Assembly (NCBI RefSeq): GCF_009734405.1
Contig: NZ_CP046453.1
Span: forward strand, 806,001-870,000
DNA: 64,000 bases
Direction: 5' to 3'
Source of the DNA: Corynebacterium comes
GTDB lineage: Bacteria > Actinomycetota > Actinomycetes > Mycobacteriales > Mycobacteriaceae
Numbering within the stretch: position 1 is the stretch's first letter; the number at the start of each line of letters is the position of its first letter. The position numbers were made by a program, and so were the translations under genes. Shown piece after piece: positions 16,399-25,643 of the stretch. The notes beneath the pieces are model-generated. The model saw only the letters and a list, made by a program, of their open reading frames with translations, ran no database searches and was not told where the DNA came from.

Positions 16399-17034
16399 TC
16401 AGACGTATTTCGAGCCTTCCCGGCGTGAAAGCGCGGACAGCTGCGCCCCATGGGCCCGGAGGAATTCACGCACCCACTCCCGGTCGGTCTTCGAGAAGTC
16501 GCGCAGGGCCCAGCCGATGGCCTTGTCGATGAAGAACTCGCCCGAGCCCAGGTTGTTCAGGATGATCTCGGCCAGCATCCCGGTATCTGTCGCTTCCCGA
16601 CGCCCCAGCTGGTGGAGGATCGCCACGCGGCGCACCCACAGGTTCCCATCGGCCGCCCATTCCCGCATCTGCTGCGCGGTGGCGGCACGCCCGATGGGTT
16701 TGGCCAGCGCATCCACCGTGTCCCACCAGGATTTTCGCACGACGAGCGTGCGCAGCCACGGCACGTCCTCCGCACGCAGCGGTGCGTCGCGGAGATGGTC
16801 ACACGCCACGTACTGGAATTCGCGTTCCGCGGCCGTCCAGCAGGCCTCGACGAGTTCACGGTCCACCGCTTCTTGACATCGCCCCAGCACCTCCTTCACC
16901 GCCGCCCGCCGGGCCGGAGCCGGCACACCGAGGAAGGGGAACCGGCCCCGCTGATATGCCGACATGCCCGCTGCGCGGGCCGGGTCGGCGAGGGGACGCA
17001 GGGCGGCGTCGATAAGCAGGAACTCGGCGGACAC
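16399..17034 (-). CDS. DNA alkylation repair protein (AlkD-like HEAT-repeat glycosylase)
   Basis: The 211-residue protein is all helical and matches the AlkC/AlkD-type DNA alkylation repair family. It has RGRFPFLGVPAPARRAAVKE near residue 30 (key RFPFLGVP.P..R). It also has the tryptophan-rich KSWWDTVDALAK segment, WAADGNLWVRRVAILHQL and FIDKAIGWALRDFSKTD. In AlkD homologues this surface holds DNA and removes bulky alkylpurines such as 7- and 3-methyl adducts. The catalytic aspartate region (WWDTVD) is intact. It is transcribed divergently from the MFS gene 20 bases away. Confidence 0.85.
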   Translation of the reverse strand: MSAEFLLIDAALRPLADPARAAGMSAYQRGRFPFLGVPAPARRAAVKEVLGRCQEAVDRELVEACWTAAEREFQYVACDHLRDAPLRAEDVPWLRTLVVRKSWWDTVDALAKPIGRAATAQQMREWAADGNLWVRRVAILHQLGRREATDTGMLAEIILNNLGSGEFFIDKAIGWALRDFSKTDREWVREFLRAHGAQLSALSRREGSKYV

Positions 17035-17054
17035 ACAGGTAAGGTAGCAGCATC

Positions 17055-18185
17055 ATGAAGCAGAAACTGCAGCTGGGCGCGATTCTCGTCGGGGGATTCG
17101 TCGGCCCCTTCACCGGTCAGGCCCTCGCCGTGGTGGTGCCCGAATTCGCGGCGACCTTCGACGTGAGCGTGGCCCGCGCGGCCGCCACTATGACGGTGTA
17201 CCTCTTCCCGTTCGCGGCGATGATGCTCATCTCTGGTCGGCTGGTGCGCAGATTCCAGCCGCACCGCGTCGTGTCCGCGGCTTATGCGGTGACGCTGCCG
17301 ATGGCGCTGCTGCTCCTGGTCACGCCCTCGTGGGGGTTGTTCGCGGCGGCGTACGCGACGATTGGCGTGGCGAATGCGTTCACCACGCCGGTGCTGCAGA
17401 ATCTGCTCCGGGCGATCACCCCGCCGGAGAAGCTCGGGCAGGCCCTGGGCACATATGCGGCGATGCAGTCACTGGGCATGCTCTCCGCGCCCCTCGTCTC
17501 CGGTCTGTCGAGTCTGATCACCTGGCGGCTCACGTTCCTGGTCACCGCGGCCGCGGCCGCGTACATCCTCATCGTCCGCCTGCCGGTGGTGCCGCCGCCG
17601 GCGCAGGCCGACGACACCACTGCCGGGCGCGTGCGGGTGGTTCCCACGCTCACGCACATGGTCACCAGCTTCGTCGTCGGCTGCGGGGTCATCGGACTGG
17701 GCTTCATGACGTCGTTGCACGTCGGCGAGGTCTTCGACCTCGGCCCGGTCGGTCGTGGCCTGGTCATCATGGCTGGCGGCGCGGCGGCGTTTCTCGCGTC
17801 GCGGAAGATCGGCGCGATGGCCGACCGTTACGGGGTGACCACCGTCCTGGTGGTCAGCGGCCTGATGGCCGCGCTGGCGTTGTTCATCCTGCCCGTCGCC
17901 CCATGGGTAGTACTGGTGGCCCTCGTGTGGGCGGTTGCGGTCATGGCCGCGCAGGGTATGCAGGCCACCATCAACCTCGCCATCATCCAGGGGCCCGCGG
18001 GTTCCTCGCTGATCTCCACGGTCCAGGCTTTCCGCTTCTTCGGCTCGGCGGCGGCGCCGGTGCTCTTCCTGCCGATCTACGTGGGCATAGGCGGGGCGGC
18101 GTTCTGGGTCGCCGCCCTCGCCCTCGCGGCAGCGGCTGCCGCGCAGTGGGGGCTTGGTCGGGCGGAGTCGCCCCGGGTCAGCTGA
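17055..18185 (+). CDS. MFS transporter of unknown substrate
   Basis: A 376-residue major facilitator with about 11-12 membrane segments and short loops. The conserved loop-2/3 motif is degenerate (SGRLVRRFQPHRVV), and there is GVANAFTTPVLQNLLRAI after helix four. Its size and sequence are closest to small drug/arabinose-type exporters such as the AraJ-like group. No substrate can be deduced. It diverges from the AlkD-like gene and precedes an unrelated VOC protein. Confidence 0.75.
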   Translation: MKQKLQLGAILVGGFVGPFTGQALAVVVPEFAATFDVSVARAAATMTVYLFPFAAMMLISGRLVRRFQPHRVVSAAYAVTLPMALLLLVTPSWGLFAAAYATIGVANAFTTPVLQNLLRAITPPEKLGQALGTYAAMQSLGMLSAPLVSGLSSLITWRLTFLVTAAAAAYILIVRLPVVPPPAQADDTTAGRVRVVPTLTHMVTSFVVGCGVIGLGFMTSLHVGEVFDLGPVGRGLVIMAGGAAAFLASRKIGAMADRYGVTTVLVVSGLMAALALFILPVAPWVVLVALVWAVAVMAAQGMQATINLAIIQGPAGSSLISTVQAFRFFGSAAAPVLFLPIYVGIGGAAFWVAALALAAAAAAQWGLGRAESPRVS

Positions 18186-18260
18186 TCCGGAAGATCTCGA
18201 ATGACACACAGATGCGCCGGACCGTGGACAGGCGCCAGTGGGCGGCCATACGCTGACCTC

Positions 18261-18662
18261 ATGACTGAGCGACTCAACCATCCACAGATCTACGTCAACC
18301 TGCCGGTCTCCGACCTGGAGGCCGCAAAGACCTTCTACACCGCCCTCGGTTGGGACATCATCCCCGAGTACACCGATGATAACGCCAGCGCCGTCCAGGC
18401 CAGCGAGGCGATAGTGGTGATGCTGCTGAAGCGGGACTACTTCTCCAGCTTCCACCCGAAGGAGACCGCGGCTGCGGACTCACCGCGGGAGGTGCTCAAT
18501 GCCCTGGCCGTGGACACCCGCGCCGACGTCGACGAGATCATCCGTCGGGGGCGAGAGGCCGGCGCCAACGTCTACAACGAGCCGAAGGAGAGCCAGGAAA
18601 TGTACTACGGCTCCTTCGAGGACCTCGACGGGCACGGCTGGGAGTTCCTGGCCAACGGCTAG
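18261..18662 (+). CDS. VOC-family (glyoxalase/dioxygenase fold) protein
   Basis: The 133-residue protein has the paired beta-alpha-beta-beta-beta modules of the vicinal oxygen chelate superfamily. They are seen in QIYVNLPVSDLEAAKTFYTALGW and, at the end, YYGSFEDLDGHGWEFL, of which PVSDLEAAKTFYTALG and DLDGHGWE are diagnostic. Such proteins include lactoylglutathione-lyase-like and antibiotic-resistance proteins, and the substrate here is unknown. ATG at 18261 is chosen over an upstream ATG because TACGCT at 18249-18254 sits six bases before it, giving a leaderless mRNA. Confidence 0.8.
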   Translation: MTERLNHPQIYVNLPVSDLEAAKTFYTALGWDIIPEYTDDNASAVQASEAIVVMLLKRDYFSSFHPKETAAADSPREVLNALAVDTRADVDEIIRRGREAGANVYNEPKESQEMYYGSFEDLDGHGWEFLANG

Positions 18663-18680
18663 GGCATCTGTCGGCGGGAG

Positions 18681-19448
18681 CTAGACGGCGGTGTAGCCGC
18701 CGTCGACCAGGTGGTAGGAACCGGTGATGAAGGAAGCGTCCTCGGAGAGCAGGAAGTTCACCATGGCGACGACCTCGGAGGTTTCACCGAGACGACCGAG
18801 GGAGTGCTTGGCTGCCAGCGCGTCATAATGCTCTGCGGGCAGGTTCTGCAGCAGCGGGGTGTTGATGTAGCCCGGGCCGACGGCGTTGAGGCGGATGCCT
18901 TTGTCGCCGTACTCGGCCGCGGCGTTCTTGGTCAGGCCGACCACGCCGTGCTTGGCGGCGGTGTACGCGGAGTTGCCCGGCGCTGCGACGGTGCCGTGAA
19001 TGGAGGCCATGTTCACGATGGCACACGTGGCGGTGTCGTCCTGCTTGAGGAACTGCTCGATCTGGAAGCGGTTGCCGTAGGCCACGCCGGAGAGGTTGAT
19101 GGCAATGACGCGGTCCCAGTCGTCGAGATCCATCTCGCCGACCTTGTTGGCCTTGCCGCCGATGCCCGCGTTGTTGACGGCCAGGTGCAGGGCACCGAAC
19201 TTCTCGACGGCGAACTCCACGGCCTTCCGGTTGTCCTCCCGGGAGGCGGAATCCATCTTCAGGGCTGCGGCCTCACCGCCGGCCTGCTCGATCTCGGAGA
19301 CGACCTTCCCGGCACCCTCGAGGTTGATGTCGGCGACGACGACCTTGGCGCCACGGGCGGCGAGATCCTTGGCGACGCCTTCACCGAGGCCGGAGGCAGC
19401 TCCGGTCACCAGGGCGACTTTTCCTGCGAAATCATTCTTGGTGGTCAT
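18681..19448 (-). CDS. SDR-family NAD(P)-dependent oxidoreductase
   Basis: This is a classical short-chain dehydrogenase of 255 residues. The cofactor motif TGAASGLGEG is near the N-terminus, NNAGIGG follows, the catalytic serine lies in NMASIHG, and the YxxxK pair is in YTAAKHG. The PGYINTPLL loop follows. Aspartate in VVADINLEG suggests NAD rather than NADP preference. The substrate is unknown; acetoin/butanediol- or hydroxysteroid-type enzymes look similar. ATG at 19448 follows GAGAGGA. It stands alone between the VOC protein and prs. Confidence 0.82.
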   Translation of the reverse strand: MTTKNDFAGKVALVTGAASGLGEGVAKDLAARGAKVVVADINLEGAGKVVSEIEQAGGEAAALKMDSASREDNRKAVEFAVEKFGALHLAVNNAGIGGKANKVGEMDLDDWDRVIAINLSGVAYGNRFQIEQFLKQDDTATCAIVNMASIHGTVAAPGNSAYTAAKHGVVGLTKNAAAEYGDKGIRLNAVGPGYINTPLLQNLPAEHYDALAAKHSLGRLGETSEVVAMVNFLLSEDASFITGSYHLVDGGYTAV

Positions 19449-19581
19449 GATGTCCTCTCTTCTCCGCGGCTGAAGTCCCGCGGAACGGTGGATGACGCGG
19501 TGAGCGTCTGACGCCAGTGTACGCGGAATTTTGGTGATGTGACAACAAAGTGGTCGGGGTGGTCGGCCGGGACATGAAGAA

Positions 19582-19621
19582 ACTCCCCGGGAGTCGGACG
19601 TGGGTCCGACTCCCGGGGAGT
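19582..19621 (-). terminator. Strong terminator after glmU-prs
   Basis: An 18-bp perfect stem (19582-19599 with 19604-19621, loop GTGG) lies 14 bases beyond the prs stop. Read on the minus strand it is followed by TTTCTTC. This ends the glmU-prs transcript. Confidence 0.9.
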
Positions 19622-19635
19622 GCATCGTGCAGCTT

Positions 19636-20613
19636 CTAAGCCTGGCCCTCGAAGAGAGTGGTCACGGAGCCGTTCTCGAAGATCTCACTGATCGTCTTCG
19701 CCAGCAGCGGAGCGATGGACAGGACGGTGAGGTTCTTCCACCCCTCGGTGCTCTGCGGCAGGGTGTCGGTGGTGATGATCTCCTCGGCGCCGCAGTCGTT
19801 GAGACGCTGGCGGGCGGGATCGGAGAACACGCCGTGAGTGCAGGCGATGACGACGTCCTTGGCGCCCGCCTCCTTGAGCACGCGCACCGCTCCGGCGATG
19901 GTGCCCCCGGTGTCGATCATGTCATCGAGCAGAATGCAGTTCCTGCCCTCGACCTCACCGACGACACGGTTGGAGACGACCTCGTTGGCCACCTCGGTGG
20001 AACGGGTCTTGTGGACGAAGGCCAACGGGGCGTCGCCGAGCGTATTGGCCCACTTCTCCGCGACCTTGACTCGTCCGGCATCCGGGGAGACGACGACCAG
20101 GTTATTCAACGAGTACTTGTTCTTGATGTAGTCCGTGAGGATCGGCATCGCGTGCATGTGGTCGACCGGGCCGTCGAAGAAGCCCTGGATCTGATCGGTG
20201 TGCAGGTCCACTGACACGATGCGGTCCGCACCGGCGGTGGCCAGCAGATCGGCGACCAGGCGCGCGGAGATCGGCTCGCGGCCGCGGTGCTTCTTGTCCT
20301 GACGGGCGTAGGGGTAGAACGGCAGGATGGCGGTGATGCGCTTCGCGGAACCACGCTTGAGCGCGTCGATCATGATCAGCTGCTCCATCAGCCACTTGTT
20401 CAGCGGCTGCGTGTGCGACTGGATGACGAAGCAGTCCGCACCTCGCACCGACTCTTCGAAACGGATGAAGATCTCGCCGTTGGCGAAGTCCTGTGCAGTG
20501 GTGGGGGTGAGCTCATAGCCGAGTTCACTTGCCACGGCCGCGCCGAGCTCCGGGTGTGCGCGCCCGGAGAACAGCATCATGTTCTTGTGGCTTTCAGTCC
20601 AGTGGGCAGTCAT
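19636..20613 (-). CDS. prs: Ribose-phosphate pyrophosphokinase (PRPP synthetase)
   Basis: The enzyme makes PRPP from ribose-5-phosphate and ATP for nucleotide, histidine, tryptophan and (in this genus) arabinan precursor synthesis. The 325-residue protein has FSGRAHPELGAAVASELG at the start, PFYPYARQDKKHRGREPISA, the PRPP-synthetase signature DLHTDQIQGFF, SPDAGRVKVAEKWA, and the phosphate loop DDMIDTGGTI. ATG at 20613 lies 10 bases after the glmU stop, and GGAAGG precedes it. The glmU-prs pairing is conserved in bacteria. Confidence 0.97.
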   Translation of the reverse strand: MTAHWTESHKNMMLFSGRAHPELGAAVASELGYELTPTTAQDFANGEIFIRFEESVRGADCFVIQSHTQPLNKWLMEQLIMIDALKRGSAKRITAILPFYPYARQDKKHRGREPISARLVADLLATAGADRIVSVDLHTDQIQGFFDGPVDHMHAMPILTDYIKNKYSLNNLVVVSPDAGRVKVAEKWANTLGDAPLAFVHKTRSTEVANEVVSNRVVGEVEGRNCILLDDMIDTGGTIAGAVRVLKEAGAKDVVIACTHGVFSDPARQRLNDCGAEEIITTDTLPQSTEGWKNLTVLSIAPLLAKTISEIFENGSVTTLFEGQA

Positions 20614-20623
20614 GATGTGCCAC

Positions 20624-22087
20624 TTAACCTTCCTGGTCGTTTGCGTTATCGATCTCCCGGGCTTTCCGCGCCGCTTCCGCGGCCGGGCTGTCCGGACGCT
20701 TCCGCTCGACCCAGCCCTCGATGTTGCGCTGCTGGCCGCCGGACACGGCGAGGGCCCCCGGGGGAACATCCTCGCGGATAACAGTACCCGCCCCGGAATA
20801 CGCGCCATCACCCACGGTCACCGGAGCGATGAACATGGTGTCGGAGCCGGTCCGGACATGGGAACCGATGGTGGTGTGGTGCTTGGCCACGCCGTCGTAG
20901 TTGACGAAGACGCTGGAGGCGCCGATGTTGGATTCCTCCCCCACGGTGGCGTCGCCGATGTAGGAGAGGTGGGGGACCTTGGAGCCACGCCCGATGACGG
21001 CGTTCTTCGCCTCGACGAAGCCTCCGAGCTTGCCGCGCTCGCCCAGCACGGTGCCCGGGCGGATGTAGGTGAAGGGGCCCACGGTGGCGTCCTCGCCGAT
21101 GACGGAACGCTCACCGTGGGTGCGGATGACCGAGGCGCCGCGACCGACGGTCATGTCGGTGAGAGTGGTGTCCGGGCCGATGACCGCGTCGTCGCCGATC
21201 GACGTCGCACCCCACAGCTGGGTGCCCGGGTGGATGGTCACGTCCCGGCCGACGACGACGTTCACGCCGATGAACGTGGACGCCGGATCGATGACCGTCG
21301 CACCCGCACGCATGGCGGCCTCGACGGTACGGCGGTTGAGTTCGCGGCCGGCCTCGGCCAGCTGCACCCGGTCATTGACGCCCGCGAGCTCCAGCGGATC
21401 GGCCGCCACGTGCGCGCGGACCGGATGGCCGGCGGCACGGGCGATGCCGAGGACGTCGGTGAGGTAGAGCTCACCCTGGGCGTTGTCGGAGTCGATTCTG
21501 GTCAGGGCATCGCGGAGGATTGGGCCGTCGAAGGCGAAGACCCCGGAGTTGACCTCGTCGATGGCGCGCTCCTGCTCGGAGGCGTCCTTCTGCTCGACGA
21601 TGGCGGTCACCTCCCCGTCGGCGTTGCGGACGATACGGCCGTAACCGCTCGGGTCAGCCAGACGCATGGTCAGGACGGTGACGGCGGTGGGGGAGGCCGT
21701 GTGGGCGTCGAGAAGCGAGCTCAACGTCGCGGGGGTGAGCAGGGGAACGTCGCCGTTGGTGACGATCACCGTGCCCGCGAAATCCGGGATCGGTTCCAGC
21801 CCGCACTGGACGGCGTGGCCGGTGCCGTTCTGCTCATCCTGGATGGCCTGCAGCACCTCCCGGTCGAGCTCGGCGGCGACCGATTCGACAGCTGGGGAAA
21901 CCTGTTCACGCTGGTGGCCGACGACCGCCACGATGTGCTGAGGGTTGATCCCGGCCGCTGCGTGCAGGGCGTGAGAGAGCAGGGTGCGACCCCCGATCTC
22001 GTGGAGCGTCTTCTGCTTGGCGGACTTCATGCGGGTGCCGGCGCCGGCGGCCAGTACGACCACGGCGCAGTTGGTGTAAGTAGGCAC
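20624..22087 (-). CDS. glmU: Bifunctional N-acetylglucosamine-1-phosphate uridyltransferase / glucosamine-1-phosphate acetyltransferase
   Basis: GlmU makes UDP-GlcNAc, the precursor of peptidoglycan and arabinogalactan linker, and also of mycothiol. The 487-residue protein has the pyrophosphorylase motif [15 protein letters not shown] at the N-terminus and NGDVPLL. A left-handed beta-helix of hexapeptide repeats fills residues about 250-450, with the acetyltransferase residues around [20 protein letters not shown] and [13 protein letters not shown] 30-residue C-terminal tail rich in Ala and Glu follows. The start is an ATG preceded by GAGGAG. It is the first gene of glmU-prs. Confidence 0.96.
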   Translation of the reverse strand: MPTYTNCAVVVLAAGAGTRMKSAKQKTLHEIGGRTLLSHALHAAAGINPQHIVAVVGHQREQVSPAVESVAAELDREVLQAIQDEQNGTGHAVQCGLEPIPDFAGTVIVTNGDVPLLTPATLSSLLDAHTASPTAVTVLTMRLADPSGYGRIVRNADGEVTAIVEQKDASEQERAIDEVNSGVFAFDGPILRDALTRIDSDNAQGELYLTDVLGIARAAGHPVRAHVAADPLELAGVNDRVQLAEAGRELNRRTVEAAMRAGATVIDPASTFIGVNVVVGRDVTIHPGTQLWGATSIGDDAVIGPDTTLTDMTVGRGASVIRTHGERSVIGEDATVGPFTYIRPGTVLGERGKLGGFVEAKNAVIGRGSKVPHLSYIGDATVGEESNIGASSVFVNYDGVAKHHTTIGSHVRTGSDTMFIAPVTVGDGAYSGAGTVIREDVPPGALAVSGGQQRNIEGWVERKRPDSPAAEAARKAREIDNANDQEG

Positions 22088-22435
22088 TATTTTCGGTCTC
22101 CTCGGGGCAATCGCGATGCGTGTACCGGTTCAGCATATAGCCCGTGCACGACCCGGGCGGGTAGCTGGAGCTCATGATGGGCGGGAGCCCCCCGGGCAGG
22201 CGGATCGTCCACCGCACCTGCGCCGTCCGTTCCTTGCCGACGCCGAAGGATTGTGCCGCTGTCGTGTTCGGAAGGGTGCCGGCTGGGACGGGCCTCGGAA
22301 AATGTCACATAATACGAGTTCGCAGATTCTTATAACCCCAGTTCGCGCGGATTTGACGTGCAGATGCGTGCTCGTCTTTCCGATCCTTCGTCTTATCTGA
22401 CATGGCATGACGGCGGAAAGGGAGCCGGATCCGGG
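22088..22435. other. Intergenic region between glmU and an MFS gene (348 bp)
   Basis: No gene or RNA is recognised. On the minus strand, TATGCT (22129-22134) could be the -10 of glmU, about 40 bases upstream of its start. The part nearest the MFS gene should contain its transcription end but shows no convincing hairpin with a T run. Short open frames here lack ribosome sites and are considered chance. Confidence 0.4.
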
Positions 22436-23674
22436 TCAGGCGGAGACGTCGCGGAGCCTGTGCGCCGCTATCACGCCCACGAAGCCGATCGCCGCGAGGA
22501 AGAGCAGTGCTGCGGAAGGACCCAGCAGGGCCACCGCGCCGGAGACGGCACCCACCAACAGGAGGATGGCCCCCATGAGGGTGTTGGCGGCGCCGACGTA
22601 GCGGGTGCGCTCGTCACCCTCCGCCATGTCGACGATGTAGGTCTTGCGTGCCACACGGATGGCGGTGTGTGCCAGGTTGACCAGGAAGAATCCGATGGGG
22701 AAGACCCAGGCGTTGACCGTGCCGGGGGCCCAGTGGGCGGAGGCGACGATCGCCACGATGACGACTGAGCCGGCCAGCGATCCGTAGCTCATGACGTTGC
22801 GGGAGGAGATGTCGGACCAGATGCCGGAGATGCGCCCGCCGAGGACGGAGGCCAGCCCCGAGGCGATGAGGAAGGCACCCAGACCGGTGAGTCCGTAGCC
22901 GACCTCCTGGCTCAGCGTGACGATGAACGCCGTGGACAGCGCCGTGACAAGGAGGAGGGAACGCACGATGACGAACTGCCGGAACTCGCGGTCGCCGGTG
23001 AACAACCCCCAGGTGTCCGCCCACCAGCCCTGCTGCAGGCCCTGCGGTTCCCTGTCGGAGACCGGCTCCCGGATCGACCGGAACACCACGGCCGCCAACG
23101 CCCAGGCGGCGGCGGAGGCGAAGATGAGGGCGGAGAGGAGCCAGGTGGGGGCGTCGGTACCCATGAACTCGAGGAGCAGGCCCACGGCCAGGGCGATGGC
23201 ACCACCGACGGCGGCGGCCCGGCCGGTGATCACCCCGCGGCGCCCCTTCGAGATCGTCCGGCCCTGCACGTCCTTCGACGCGATGGAGCAGAGGGAACGG
23301 AAGACCGCGAGGACCGCCAGCAGGAGGGTGACGGCGATGCCGAGGGGGACGGCGTCGAGAAGCAGAACCGAGACGCCGATGAGCGCGGCGGCGAGCGCCT
23401 GCCCGACGGAGCCGATGGCCCAGATCCGCTTACGGGAGCGTTGAGTGGTCACCCACGGGGTGAAGGCGGCCTGGGGGAGCATGGAGCCGGATTCACGGAT
23501 CGGGACGAGCAGCGCGATGAAGAACCCCGGGGTGCCCGCGGCCTGCAGGAGCCACGGCAGGACGGTCTTGGCGGCGACGATCTGGTCACCCATTCCCTGC
23601 AGGCCGTTCGCCCAGATGAAGCGGCGGGCGGCGTGTTCCTCGTTCGCGCGGTCGGGTTTCGGGGGAGTGCTCAC
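22436..23674 (-). CDS. MFS transporter of unknown substrate
   Basis: The 412-residue protein has 12 predicted membrane segments. An N-terminal hydrophilic arm (about 35 residues: STPPKPDRANEEHAARRFIWANG) precedes the first. MFS loops are degenerate (TPWVTTQRSRKRIW; RISGIWSDISSRNVM), and there is a charged central loop around SIREPVSDREPQ. The start is one of two GTG codons at 23674 or 23683; neither has a clear ribosome site. It is divergent from the 2OG-Fe(II) oxygenase. The substrate is unknown. Confidence 0.72.
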   Translation of the reverse strand: MSTPPKPDRANEEHAARRFIWANGLQGMGDQIVAAKTVLPWLLQAAGTPGFFIALLVPIRESGSMLPQAAFTPWVTTQRSRKRIWAIGSVGQALAAALIGVSVLLLDAVPLGIAVTLLLAVLAVFRSLCSIASKDVQGRTISKGRRGVITGRAAAVGGAIALAVGLLLEFMGTDAPTWLLSALIFASAAAWALAAVVFRSIREPVSDREPQGLQQGWWADTWGLFTGDREFRQFVIVRSLLLVTALSTAFIVTLSQEVGYGLTGLGAFLIASGLASVLGGRISGIWSDISSRNVMSYGSLAGSVVIVAIVASAHWAPGTVNAWVFPIGFFLVNLAHTAIRVARKTYIVDMAEGDERTRYVGAANTLMGAILLLVGAVSGAVALLGPSAALLFLAAIGFVGVIAAHRLRDVSA

Positions 23675-23754
23675 CGGAGACACCTTAGTGCGTCGCCGAC
23701 CGGTCGGGGATGAATGAAAAACCTGCGGCATTCCGCTCCTTGTCCTATCATTTC

Positions 23755-23770
23755 CAGACAAAGCTGTCTG
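23755..23770. promoter_or_regulatory. Palindrome CAGACA-AAGC-TGTCTG upstream of the 2OG-Fe(II) oxygenase
   Basis: This is a perfect 6-base inverted repeat with a 4-base centre, 22 bases before the oxygenase ATG. Written as CAGAC-N6-GTCTG, it matches eight of ten defined positions of the C. glutamicum McbR operator TAGAC-N6-GTCTA. Whether McbR or another TetR-type regulator binds is untested. Confidence 0.45.
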
Positions 23771-23791
23771 TTAATTTTCAGGTGAGGAACC

Positions 23792-24811
23792 ATGACCCCC
23801 ACGAACCCGTCCCTGCCGATCATCTCCCTCCGCAAGCTCGTGCACGGCCCCGGCCGCGAGGATGAGATCGCCCGCCTGCGCCAGGTGACCCACGAGATCG
23901 GCTTCTTCTACCTCGCCGACCACGGCATTCCGCTGTCTTTCCAGCACGAGATGCTCGACGTGGCCAAGGAATTCTTCGCTCTGCCCAAGGAGCAGAAGTA
24001 TGAGATCTGCAACCTGGACAACCCGCACTACCGGGGTTATGCGGAGCTCGGCGACGAACGGACCCAGGGGCTGGTGGACTGGCGCGAACAGATCGACTAC
24101 GGCGCCGACCTTCCCGCCGCCACCGAGGACCTGGACACCCACCCGTGGCGCATCCTGCAGGGCCCGAATCCGTGGCCGAGCGCCATCCCGCGGATGAAGG
24201 ATCTGGTCACCCGCTGGCAGGAGGAGCTGGGCGAGGTGGGTATGACACTGCTGCGCGCCTGGGCGGAGTCGCTGGGTCAGGAGCCGGAGTTCTTCGACGA
24301 GGCCTTCGTCGATTCCTATCCGACGATGAAGCTGGCGCACTACCCGGGCCATGACGGCTCACAATCCGGCCAGGGAGTCGGCGCGCACCACGACTCCGGC
24401 GTGCTCACCCTGCTGCTGCTCGAGGACGGCTCCTCCGGCCTGCAGGTCCAGACCGCCGGGGGCTGGATCGACGCGGACCCCGTCACGGACCATTTCGTGG
24501 TCAACATCGGCGAGCTTCTGGAGGCCGCCACCGACGGCTACCTCAAGGCGACCCCGCACCGCGTGCTGCCGCCGGCGCCGGGTACCTCCCGCTTCTCGGT
24601 GCCCTACTTTCTCGCCCCGGGCCTGGACGCCCGCTTCCCCCGCGTCACCCTGCCCCCGGAACTGGCCGCCGACGCCCCCGGCACCGGTGCGGACATGTCC
24701 GATCAGGAGATCTTCGACCTGTGCGGACGCAACACCATCAAGTCACGTTTCCGTGCCCACCCGGAGACCACCGCGCGCTACCATGCGCAGCTCGCAGCCT
24801 CCCTGGCCTGA
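23792..24811 (+). CDS. 2-oxoglutarate/Fe(II)-dependent dioxygenase (isopenicillin N synthase-like)
   Basis: The 339-residue protein has the N-terminal DIOX_N domain (LRQVTHEIGFFYLADHGIP) and a C-terminal jelly roll with the iron triad. The first iron ligands are H199 and D201 in GAHHDSG and the third is H256 in TPHRVL. R267 in SRFSVPYF binds 2-oxoglutarate. Members hydroxylate or desaturate small molecules, and in actinobacteria the physiological substrate of this stand-alone subgroup is unknown. GAGGA precedes the ATG. A palindrome resembling the McbR operator is just upstream, which could point to sulfur or methionine-linked control. The next feature downstream is a tRNA gene on the other strand. 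Confidence 0.85.
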   Translation: MTPTNPSLPIISLRKLVHGPGREDEIARLRQVTHEIGFFYLADHGIPLSFQHEMLDVAKEFFALPKEQKYEICNLDNPHYRGYAELGDERTQGLVDWREQIDYGADLPAATEDLDTHPWRILQGPNPWPSAIPRMKDLVTRWQEELGEVGMTLLRAWAESLGQEPEFFDEAFVDSYPTMKLAHYPGHDGSQSGQGVGAHHDSGVLTLLLLEDGSSGLQVQTAGGWIDADPVTDHFVVNIGELLEAATDGYLKATPHRVLPPAPGTSRFSVPYFLAPGLDARFPRVTLPPELAADAPGTGADMSDQEIFDLCGRNTIKSRFRAHPETTARYHAQLAASLA

Positions 24812-24854
24812 CGGTGCCCCGACAACACCCATGTCGGGCCATGGGCCGCGCTAG

Positions 24855-24926
24855 CTTCCCCGCCAGGACTCGAACCTGGAAAGCTGGTACCAAAAACCAG
24901 AGTGTTGCCAATTACACCACGGGGAA
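24855..24926 (-). tRNA. tRNA-Gln (TTG anticodon)
   Basis: Read on the minus strand, the acceptor TTCCCCG pairs with CGGGGAA. The anticodon stem CTGGT/ACCAG encloses the loop TTTTGGT, giving anticodon TTG, and the T arm is CCAGG-TTCGAGT-CCTGG. CCA is not encoded. The 72-base cloverleaf has no irregularity. Confidence 0.95.
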
Positions 24927-25004
24927 ATGCGTAGGAATTACGCAGGATCAGAGTACCTGAGACTCGGCTGGGGACTAAACCGCGCCACGGGATAGGCTGT
25001 GGAC

Positions 25005-25643
25005 ATGGTTCGACAGCGCATGACGGGCAAGGAACGCCGGGAACAACTCATTTCAATTGGTCGCTCAGTGTTCGCCGAGCGGGGCTTCGAGGGCTCGAGC
25101 GTGGAAGAGATCGCCGCGCGCGCCGGGGTGTCCAAGCCGGTGGTCTACGAGCATTTCGGCGGAAAGGAAGGGCTCTACGCCGTGGTGGTCGACCGGGAGA
25201 TGATCCGACTCGAGCAGATCATCACCGAGGCCCTGTCGAAGGGACGTTCGCGGGTGCGGATCGAGCTGGCCGTCCTCGCGCTGCTGACGTACGTGGAGGA
25301 GGAGACCGACGGCTTCCTCATCCTCGTGCGCGACCTGGTGCCGGGCAAGGACCAGTCCTACGCCACGTTGCTGAACACCGCCGTCGGGCAGGTGTCACAC
25401 ATCCTGGGCACCTCCTTCGAGCGGCAGGGCCTGGACCCGAAGGTGGCGATCCTCTACGGCCAGGCGCTGGTGGGCATGGTCTCGATGACCGCCCAGTGGT
25501 GGCTGGATGAGCGCGAACCGGCGAAGGAGGTCGTGGCGGCGCACATCGTCAACCTGTGCTGGAACGGTCTGGCGGGCCTGAGTTCCACGCCCTCGCTCTC
25601 GGATGAGGTCCTCGCAAAGATCGAACAGGCTGGGGAGAAGTAG
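25005..25643 (+). CDS. TetR-family regulator upstream of mfd
   Basis: The protein is about 212 residues. It has an N-terminal TetR helix-turn-helix (SVFAERGFEGSSVEEIAARAGVSKPVVYEHFGGKEGLY; key SSVEEIAARAGVSKPVVYEHF) and a helical effector domain without recognisable ligand motifs. ATG at 25005 is preferred: TAGGCT (24993-24998) ends six bases before it, giving a leaderless mRNA; an in-frame GTG lies two codons upstream. The stop codon is directly adjacent to the mfd ATG, so the two genes are co-transcribed and the regulator may influence mfd dosage. Confidence 0.87.
   Translation: MVRQRMTGKERREQLISIGRSVFAERGFEGSSVEEIAARAGVSKPVVYEHFGGKEGLYAVVVDREMIRLEQIITEALSKGRSRVRIELAVLALLTYVEEETDGFLILVRDLVPGKDQSYATLLNTAVGQVSHILGTSFERQGLDPKVAILYGQALVGMVSMTAQWWLDEREPAKEVVAAHIVNLCWNGLAGLSSTPSLSDEVLAKIEQAGEK

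Noticed and set aside
22172..22408. Small minus-strand open frame between glmU and the MFS gene
   Set aside because: It has no start signal, no recognisable motif and atypical composition, so it is probably chance.
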